Origin: Amanita rubescens
Lineage: Eukaryota; Basidiomycota; Agaricomycetes; Agaricales; Amanitaceae
DNA: 64,000 nt
Reading direction: 5' to 3'
Assembly: GCA_015039365.1 (NCBI GenBank)
Contig: WION01000178.1
Location: forward strand, 1-64,000
Shown here: piece after piece, positions 56,100 through 64,000 of the stretch
Layout of the letters: every line of letters starts with the position of its first letter
How positions within the stretch are numbered: position 1 is the stretch's first letter
Translations under genes and position numbers: made by a program
Notes under the pieces: generated by a model
The model's database searches: none
What the model was told of the DNA's origin: nothing
What the model saw: the letters and a program-made list of their open reading frames with translations, nothing else

Positions 56100-58950
56100 C
56101 ACCGCCTCGTGCCTCGGCTCTCCTAGAATTGCCATATTTCCACATTGGCAGTTCCCACATCGCCTGCCACGGAAAAACGCCTTGTTATTCCTGTACGTTT
56201 ATCTTACCCGCTTTAGACTTCGCTTATGTCTATCCCCATGAGATTCTTGATGTCTTTAACACATGTCTGGCGTTTCACGTGGCGACAGCTCAGGTGAGAG
56301 GCCGCCCGATCACTAGGAGCTGCTCCTGCGTACCCAGCCGATCTGATAGGCGCCCAGGGACACAATACCGTTGTACAGTTTGTTCACGCAACGGATCTGG
56401 CCTTGCAAATCGATCTGGGGACGTTTTGAATTTCTATTATCTGCCCCTCCAAACATGTTGGTCCTGACTTGATTTTTATAGCGCTGCTAACATGATCGAA
56501 AAGCCTTGTATGGGCGATGCGCTCTAGTTTATCCGAGATAGGATCAGGTTTACGAACACAGCACTGCTCAAGTCACCTGTATATACAAATCCAGGATGGC
56601 CTGTACCGTACTCGAACTGGTCGTTTGCAGAACGTGTTATGCAGCGGCCTCCTAACCATTGCATCTCTTGTTTTTTTCACCGCCTCCAGAGTCCAGAATT
56701 TAGGATAAGGAAATTGTGAGTGTAAAATACAGAGACACAGTGCCATCCTGATTCTACGTTGTTTGTCATGACATTTCCCGAGCCAACGTCTCGATTTAGT
56801 GAGGGAAGTCACCTTTCCATTTCAGTTCATCCATCATTCTCATCAGACCCCTGCACGTGGATTTACGTAAAACAACAGCCTCGTTTTGTTTGTTGTCTGA
56901 ACTTTTTGTCAAGGAATTTCCGGTTGTGACAAGTAAGGAACTTTACATGGTTGTGAGGCTTGCTAATGTCTTTGTTGAATCAAAAGTGTTCGGGGCCGCG
57001 TCATTCAGGGTAAGACAAGGAAGTTGGCATGGCGAAAAAGACGAACATGCAATATTCTGGGAATGACCTTGACATTCCCGATACGATTGTCTGCATTAGA
57101 GCACTCTATATGAAGAGCGTGTGATGTGTTCATGCCGTCCGGATAAAAAGGCACAGCCCTCACTTGACAAACGACGCTGCAGCAGCCTGCCTCATTCCTT
57201 CCTTCCCTCATTCGCCTCAGTTTCGTCCTCTTCGTATGCTCACAGCGTCTCCGACGCATCTCTCTGCTCGAAGTGCATCGTCATTGGATTGGAAAGCTGT
57301 TACGTGTGTGGAAGGATTTTGGCCCGAACGTTGCCTGTGGAGATGCCGCACAAGCATGTACGTAATTCGGACCTCGTTCCCCCCTGCGTCTCCGCCGCAT
57401 GATAACAATCGATTATCCAGTATACGACGTAAATACTGTCATCACGGTAATACAAACACGCAACAATATAGTAGCTACACAGCTATCGCAGGATGGGGAT
57501 CGTGGTCTAAGCGCAATCATCTCCTGCCGCAGCAATTTACCCGCTCGACGTGCCGTTTCCTATTACGGTTTCCGCCCTATCGCCTGGGATAGTCGTGATT
57601 GTGACTAATCCCTTGGCAGAGTCAATCTGCCCGGGAATTCTGAGTGGGAGCAGCGCCCCGACGGATGCGCTCGCGTCCATGCTTGGCACGCTGGTACCAG
57701 AGGTTGCTCCCTTTTTGAACTCTTCCAGCAACTCGAGCTGAGACTCTATCTTCGCGACCGTGACGCAGAGATTGATTCCAGATTGCAGCTGTCCGCACGC
57801 CACGTTATCAGTGCGTTAACGCGCCGCGAGAGTAAAACAATACCGACATGAAAAACTCTCATTGACTGCTTCACCCTCTCCCTGTATTCCTCTATTTTCA
57901 CCGCGTCCCTCCTGGAACAAAGCATGGCTTTGATAAAAGGTCTAGAGGCGCTCTTGCGGGCGAATATTTGGATCGAGACCAGAGTTCTATCGATGCCAAT
58001 GGCGTCGTTGAGAACTCGCTTTCAGTTGTAGGCGGCGGAAAGACCTACTGGACGAGTTGTCCCAAATTTTTAACCAGATCACTTGGCACGTCTGCCGCGT
58101 TCGGAATATTCTCAATAATTGCAATGACTAGCTCGTTCGAATCTTCCGCTAGTCTTTTGAAACCTTTTTTATTTTGTCTTGCGCTCTACAATCATTTCAG
58201 CACCGCTGTAACTTTTGTACAACAACGCCAAACCGGCGAACCTGAACAGCACTAACGAGATTTGCAGCGATATCTGCAGCGATGCGCGCAGTCGGCACTT
58301 CACATGCATCTCTCAGCGCCATTAACATGACCAAGGATGCATCTAACGTGTTGTCGGGGCCTGGTCCTGCCTGAGTGCTCATTTTGGAAAGGCGGTGATA
58401 GACTTCCCGTAGGCGAGAAGTGGTCGAAGAAAGGAAAGGTGCGTCTTTGGAAAGAACAGATGGCGACAGAACCAATGTCTTCACAGGGCAATATTTGAGG
58501 AGATCAACCCTTAAAGCTTAAACCGCCGTTTCTGGGCTCAAATAATCTCATGTCTCTGACCATCATCCTCTTGGTAGTTCGCACACATGCCGTTCATACA
58601 AGTTCAGCGCAAACTTAATCCCGCACATCATGTTTGAGAAAAAAATCGTGCTCTCTAGCGGAGATCACCCCCGTCAGTGGCGCGGAAACTTGCGGTGGTC
58701 TTTGACTCGACGTCGAAAAAAATTGAACGTGAGACACTGAACGGCATCATCTCTTGAATCGCATTCAAGCAAGGCACTAAGCCCGAATCTATTGGTTACA
58801 TCAGAGGATATCCATGTCTTCCCGTAACAACCGTAACAACCGCCGATACGATGCGTGAGTTAATCATGAAAGGAATAAAAAATCAATGCGATCTGTCAGG
58901 GAGAGATTATATACTTCGATTGCGTTTCAGCTAACCAGAACACGGCCGCC
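56100..58950. repeat. Block duplication, copy 1 (~2.85 kb)
   Basis: Collinear with 61070-63960. Shared landmarks include GTCTGGCGTTTCA (56268 and 61190), AACTTTTTGT near 56900 and 61780, CTGTCATCACGGTAATACAA / CTGTCATCGCAATAACACAA (57437 and 62394), the MLKL-like gene on the minus strand, and CTCTGACCAT near 58555 and 63613. Outside the gene, the copies are heavily diverged and frames are broken in both. Confidence 0.85.
57537..58382 (-). CDS. MLKL/HeLo-like four-helix protein, copy 4, 222 aa
   Basis: Exons 58382-58242, 58185-58049, 57986-57848 and 57788-57537 close exactly (phases 0, 2, 0). The start aligns with copy 5: MSTQAGPGPDNTLDASLVML. The domain reads LMALRDACEVPTARIAADIA, QNKKGFKRLAEDSNELVIAI, LVKNLGQLVQ, IFARKSASRPFIKAMLCS, EEYRERVKQSMRVF and INLCVTVAKIESQLELLEEF. 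The short tail carries ASASVGALLPLRIPG and IDSAKGLVTITTIPGD, conserved in copy 5 but unlike the tails of copies 2 and 3. Upstream ATGs as far as 58484 are in frame, but the alignment favours 58382. No kinase or NLR module. Membrane-targeting cell-death role is inferred from the domain family only. Confidence 0.8.
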
Positions 58951-58959
58951 AGTCGGTGG

Positions 58960-61069
58960 AGTTGCTGGACAACTGATGGCTTAGTTTTTTGTCGAGGGCC
59001 GTTCCCGCGGCGAGTCCGCTGCAGCGCGATCCGGGGCCAATGGAATGCGCTCTTGGCCTGCAGTGCTGAAGAACTGCGCATTGACGCAGTTGAATTGCTA
59101 ACCGAATGCGCTACTGCCCCCTCTCCCTCACCCGACTAGGACTAGAGCTCGTAGGACTGAGTCGATCGCGTGCCCCTTGGCCCTACCCTGGCGAATGAGG
59201 GATCCCAATAAGTAAACGAGTCAACGGGGAACTTCGATATGGAAAGTTGCCCAGGAATAGCTCCCGCATCCCCAGGCCTGTGTAAGGGTCGAGGCGAAGG
59301 CACAGAAAGATGCACGGCGCGACGGTGAGAAGAACATCTGTTCTCACGTCACATGGAAAGGGTCAAGAATCGGGATCACTGGAAGGGCTAGCATATAAGG
59401 ATGCGTGGAATTGAAATTGCCAGTGGGCCAAAATTAGCGCTAAAGGTAATGGCTGTATGCGGAGCTTCACGGGGGTGCAGAGGTTCTTTGGGGTCCCAGC
59501 CTAATACGGGCCCACACAACAGCTCCTGAAGCAAAGCGACCACAGTTGAGATCAAATCCGAAAGTATAATGGTTCCAGCCCTCTCGCAACGCCGGCGTTG
59601 AATGAGCTATCAGTTAACAAAAATGAAGCCTGGACTGACCGTTCGTTGATGGATCATGTTCAAGTGTACGGCTCAATGCTCAAAAGGGTTACTAGATTCG
59701 CGAGAAAGTCGATTTGGAGTAAGTAGTACGTGCCATGTAAAAGATGGGATACTTACGTTCATTCAGACGGGTATGAATCTCGAGGTTATGGTCTACAGGT
59801 GCACGGAAAGCGCCGTCGATAATGTTTTTTTACACCTCAGTGTTCAATGATGGTGTTGACCACAAAAGCAACATAAAATCTAGTACTAGTAAGTAATGGA
59901 CCTGAATCCAAGCTTCGTGTCGTCTTAAGTGAATAACAGAGAAAGATGAAAGGAAAACGACGTGGTCCGAATCACGCACGGGTGCGTCTGGATCCAACCC
60001 AGTTCACTAGCCCTACAGAATCCGGAATTGCGGATTGCAACAAGGTAATCACCTTTCTTAGTGTTGAATGGGGCGTTACCGTTGAAGAAAAGGACGAGAT
60101 AATGAGGTGATAGCCGGCCTGCGTCATGTCCAACGCGCGACTCCACGAAAATTGAAGAGCTTGCTCAACAGGAGGAAGATCGAGGCCGTTGTATGACCGG
60201 ATGGGTACCTGGAATTCTCCGATAGTAACACTCAAGTGGTCAAGTGGAACAGTAACGCACTTATATGGTTTCTAACGAACAAGTGTCCATATTCGCGTCT
60301 CTCTGAGGTGGACAAACACGGCAGTCGTGCTCTGAGGACCAGCGCGCAGCAACGATAGAAATGGGATAGGTCAGTGATAACAAGAATGATGGCAGTGTGA
60401 GGCCCATCTGACTACTTGAACGCGAAAGAAATCGGGCGAGAGAAGAGAAGGAGACACTAAAATGATGCTGTTTTAGAATAATTTAGCACGATTCGACGAG
60501 CGTACATGAATTAAGTGAATCACCATGAACCAGGGGAGAGGTTAACCGTTTCAGACCGCACGATGAGGTCTAGAAAGGAGGGAGATGGGTTGAACGGTTG
60601 GACTGACTACAGAGCCCACTCGGGTACCGGCCCGTGCGCAGTTGTATTCTGTTTGTGCCGCACAGCCTCCATTCATGAGGTTCGGGTTTACATCAATAAT
60701 ATATCAACTATCGCACTCTCAATGACGATGAACCCATTCAAAGTGCGAATACATGCAATCCGCTTTCGGCGACGCGTGAGTGAAACTTTTTCAGAAACCG
60801 CGTGGTTGCACCTATTTCTAGGCTCGCTCCGCCACGGGCGTTATGTTTCGTGACAGACTTGAAATGTGACGAACCGCGAAGAAAAAGAAATTTTGAATCT
60901 ACCGAGAAAACATTGAGAACTCGATGTTAATTCCCCATGACTACCGCCGTCGCTTTACAATTGCACTCAGGTACACCGGGGTGTTAATATTCCACATCCG
61001 GTCAGCCACCCTTCAATCAGGTCTTATTAACACGTCACACATTATAATTCATACTAATTCCCGCATCTC
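58960..61069. other. Gene-poor DNA between the duplicated blocks
   Basis: Apart from the MLKL-like relic at 59650-59850 I see no gene. An 87-codon minus-strand frame (60235-59972) and a 112-codon plus-strand frame (60515-60853) have no recognised domain and read poorly. Confidence 0.55.
59650..59850 (+). pseudogene. Relic of MLKL-like gene (exon 3 end to exon 4 start)
   Basis: AGTCGATTTGGAGTAAGTAG then TACGTGCCATG, an intron-like stretch, CATTCAGACGGGTATGAATC and TCGAGGTTATGGT match copy 2 at 53041-53132 (AAGTCAATTTGGAGTACGTG, then GACGGATATCAATCTCAAAG and TTATGGT). The peptide TGMNLEVMVY corresponds to TDINLKVMVF. Nothing of exons 1 and 2 or of the tail remains. Confidence 0.75.
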
Positions 61070-62184
61070 CGCCCATAGATGAAATATTCAAACACGTCAA
61101 TTATGTTCTGATTCCCTCCTTCGGACTTCCTGCCTACGCATACCAGCTACGGTCCTCTGAGATTGTTAACATCCATCGTTCAATACAAGTCTGGCGTTTC
61201 ATGTAGCGAGGCACAGGCTCAGGTGGGAGGTCGCCTGAGCACCAGGAGCCGCTACTGCATACTCGGCTGTTCTGACAGACGCACAGGGGCATAATGCCTT
61301 ATAACGTTTCTTTGTTCATCCGACAGATCTAGCCACGCAAAGCGATCTGGTGGCGTTCAAAAGGGATTCAGTCCACCCATCTGAACATGCCAGCCCCTCT
61401 TGGTTTCTACGGTATTGTTGACCCAATCGGAAAGCATCCGAGTCACACGGTATCTGAGATAGGGTTCAGATTTATAGGGACATCGCTGCTCAGGTATGAA
61501 TATTAACATCTACTATATTTGAATGAGCCGTTTACAGAATGAGTTACGCAGCAGCCTCTCTTAACTTCCATTGCCGTTTTACACCGCCTCCAGAGACTCA
61601 ATAAGGAAATCGTGAGTATGAACCCTTGCTTCTACTTATTCGTGGTATTGTCCAAGTTGACATCCTGACTTCGCAGGGGTTATTTCCTTCCTAAGCTGCC
61701 CACTGATTAAGCCGTAGGACCGTTCTCCACGTGGCTCTTTACGTAAACCATCAACCCTTGTTTTGTTGTGCCTGAACTTTTTGTTGGGAATTGTTCGGTT
61801 GTGACGAGTAAGGAATTCGCTACAAGGCTATGAGGTATTCTATTGTCACCGTCGCCTTCTATTGAATGTGAAGGCGTTCGGATCGCCTCATTGACAACAC
61901 TTGAAAGGACAACCGTTTTTTCCGAAAAGGGGGAATAAAACAATCAAGTTGGCATGGTGAAAGGACGAACAAGCTTTATTCTGATAATGGCCTTGGATGG
62001 TCTCGGTACAATTGTCCTGCATTGGCGCACGCAATGTGAAGGACGTGCCCACGTCCAGATAAAAGGACATAGCCCCCGCTTGCCACCCGACCTTGTACCC
62101 GACCTTGCACCCGCGTCGCTCTTTCCCATTGCCTCGCTTTAATCCTCATATGCTTGTCGCTTCCCTTTCCACTGTCCCTTTTCA

Positions 62185-62280
62185 CTTGCTCAAGAACATA
62201 ATCAATGACCCGGAAGTCTGCGAGTGCGGAGATTTGTTTGGCCTGGACGTTGCCGGGTGGACATGTTACAGTTTAGTCTG
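62185..62280 (+). pseudogene. Orphan start region of an MLKL-like gene
   Basis: AAGAACATAATCAATGACCC followed by GGAAGTCTGCGAGTGCGGAG resembles the start of copy 3 (AGAACATAATCGATGACCCG, 54171-54190). The frame gives MTRKSASAEICLAWTLPGG and stops at 62281. It is opposite in direction to copy 5, which lies just downstream. Probably the 5' scrap of a seventh copy. Confidence 0.5.
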
Positions 62281-62468
62281 ACAGCAATGTACATAACAGT
62301 TAGCCCACTCCTCTGGGTCTCCGCCGCGTAATATTGATGATACTGATCAATTGCCCAGAAATTCATGCTACACAATTTTTTTACGATAATTACTGTCATC
62401 GCAATAACACAAACACAAGACAATAAGCAGCTGCACAGCTATCGTACGAAGGGTACCGCTGTTGCGGT

Positions 62469-63390
62469 TCAAGCGCAATCAACCCCAGCGTAGCGTTCAT
62501 TTACCACCCTCCGCGTTCCATCCTCCAACCTGGTCTCCGTCGATATATCGGAGGTCGTTTTGGACACCGCCGTATCTTCTGGGATGGTCGTCGCTACGAT
62601 TAGTCCCTTAGCAGAGCAGATTTGCCCGCCAGGTGTTTTTAATGGTACCATCCTCGAAACAGATGTGCTCGCGTTCACGTTCGGCATCCCAGTACCAGTC
62701 GTTACCCGCTTTTTGAGCTCCTCCATTACCGCGGCATACCGAGAAACTAGCCTCGCAACCGTGAGGCGCATGACAATATCAGATTGAACCTGTTTGAATG
62801 CAACGTCTTCAGTCCGTTCACTCGCCAGAGTGAAAAAATACAAACATGAAAAACCCCCATAGAGTGCTGTAGCCTCTCCCTGTAATACCGTATCCTTGCC
62901 GCATCCACGCCGAAATAGAGCATGGCTAGGAAGAAATTCCTAGAACCGCTCTCAAGGGCGAATCTTCGGACCGTGTCGAGGGTCCTGATGAGCATTTTTG
63001 AGCATCCCCTCCCGGTTGTAGATGGTGGAAAGACTTACTCGACGAGCTGCGTCAAGTTTTCATCCAAATCGTTTGGGACATCTTCCGCCTTTGGAATACA
63101 CTTATTAATGGCAAAAGCGAGCTCTAGCGCATCATCCGCGAGCGCCTTAAACCCTTTTTTATTCTGTCTGGCGCCCTATATCCGCGTCAGCTCCATTGTA
63201 GCCTTTGCACGACAACGCCAAAACAGCTGACCTGAACAGCGCTAACGATAGCTATTGCTATCTCCACAATGTAGGGAAAAGGAAGAGGGGTTGGAAGATT
63301 GAGGGCAGCTCCCAATGTCTTTAAGACAACGGAGAAAGCATCTAACGTATTGTCTAGTGCCTCTGAACCTCCCAATCTCGCCTGAGTCAT
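62469..63390 (-). CDS. MLKL/HeLo-like four-helix protein, copy 5, 251 aa
   Basis: Exons 63390-63232, 63175-63039, 62984-62846 and 62789-62469 close exactly (phases 0, 2, 0). It starts MTQARLGGSEALDNTLDAFS. The domain reads VVLKTLGAALNLPTPLPFPY, QNKKGFKALADDALELAFAI, DLDENLTQLV, RFALESGSRNFFLAMLYF, RYYRERLQHSMGVF and RLTVARLVSRYAAVMEELKK. The tail has NASTSVSRMVPLKTPGGQIC then SAKGLIVATTIPED, matching copy 4, and a longer charged end. An in-frame ATG at 63474 would add 28 residues. It has the block-duplicated partner at 57.5 kb; relative to it the first domain helix is Pro-enriched. Confidence 0.8.
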
Positions 63391-64000
63391 CGTCACGGGT
63401 TCAGCAAGGCGGTGCTGGATTTCCTGTGTAGACAGGGCAAGGAAAGGACGACGTCTTTGGGCAGTTTTCACCATAATTTTCTAGTGAACGGGGGAGATGA
63501 AAGGGAGACGAGAGCAACGTCGTGACTGGATAATATTTATAGAGACAAACTCTTGGATCTCATTTCATGTCACAGACAGGGTATGTAGAGGATTTTTCCA
63601 TGGATATCTCATGCTCTGACCATTGTCCTTTTGGTAGTTTACGCACCGAAATGCTAGACGTGCCAAGTCCAACTTAAATTTGGCCCTGCCCGTGAACCTA
63701 CTATGTTGGAGAAAAAATGAGCTGCGAAACTTGCAAGAGAAGTAGGGCGTGAGACGTTAATATTTGATTGGGTGCCAACTCTTCAATAGCATTCACGAGT
63801 CTTTCAGGAGGGCCAGAACCATGCCCAAATCTATTATTACCTTAGACGGAAATCCATATGTCATCCTGTAACAATCACTACTATTGCGGAAGTTGCCCAC
63901 GAAAGGGAATCACAAAGTAATCTATCACGGAGAGGTGGTTTATTCTTGCTTTTCGGCTAGCTAGAAAATGGGATAGCTGTTCAGGGATGCCCGCCGTGCT

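Larger units (their letters stand above)
61070..63960. repeat. Block duplication, copy 2 (~2.85 kb)
   Basis: Collinear with 56100-58950 (see that entry for shared landmarks), offset by about 5 kb. The minus-strand MLKL-like gene is the only frame preserved in both copies. The copy ends close to the right edge of the window. Confidence 0.85.

Noticed and set aside
57121..57592. Overlapping plus-strand frames of 93 and 142 codons
   Set aside because: The collinear copy at 62.1-62.5 kb does not keep either frame.
58890..59120. Possible tRNA or small RNA in a GC-rich stretch
   Set aside because: No T-loop GGTTCGAATCC-type box and no foldable cloverleaf could be recognised on either strand.

Overview
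The window looks like nuclear DNA of a mushroom-forming basidiomycete (Agaricomycetes). Genes are split by 47-90 nt GT-AG introns, often with a CTAAC/CTGAC-type branch point. Families typical of that class are present: FunK1 kinase, DUF6699, a DUF6534-type seven-helix protein, F-box and BBE-type FAD oxidases. I saw no tRNA, rRNA, CRISPR array or intact transposon. Exon models were made by reading splice signals by eye; those whose reading frame closes exactly over all exons are marked.

Layout. 1-2.2 kb: CpG-poor decayed repeat DNA with a 62-66 bp tandem array. 2.3-5.5 kb: a low-complexity gene with an internal 228 bp repeat, then a ~480 bp segmental duplication. 5.5-8.7 kb: a one-piece nucleotidyltransferase-HEPN gene (the two domains are joined only by a 54 nt intron) and a complete ten-exon secreted FAD oxidase. 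10.5-42 kb: a dispersed array of eight DUF6699-type genes or pseudogenes, interrupted by a degraded FunK1 kinase, an 823-residue zinc-ribbon/HET-like protein, an F-box protein, an SDR and a DUF6534-like membrane protein, with long gene-poor spacers. 42.8-48.1 kb: a tandem duplication whose two copies each keep an intact two-exon 146-residue gene of unknown function. 48.6-49.9 kb: the checkpoint gene bub3, the one clear housekeeping gene. 50.9-63.5 kb: five genes, plus relics, of one family with a predicted MLKL/HeLo-like four-helix N-terminal domain. All five share the same four-exon structure with intron phases 0, 2, 0. They fall into C-terminal types: low complexity, a conserved Gly/Asn motif, and a PG.I.SAKGL motif. 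The last pair arose by a ~2.85 kb block duplication.

How it fits together. Apart from bub3 the window is accessory, fast-evolving DNA built by local duplication. Three kinds of gene tied to self/non-self recognition or regulated cell death in other systems lie together: the HET-like protein, the MLKL-like four-helix proteins and the nucleotidyltransferase-HEPN fusion. That they work together is inference only; the shared local-duplication history of each family is seen directly in the sequence.
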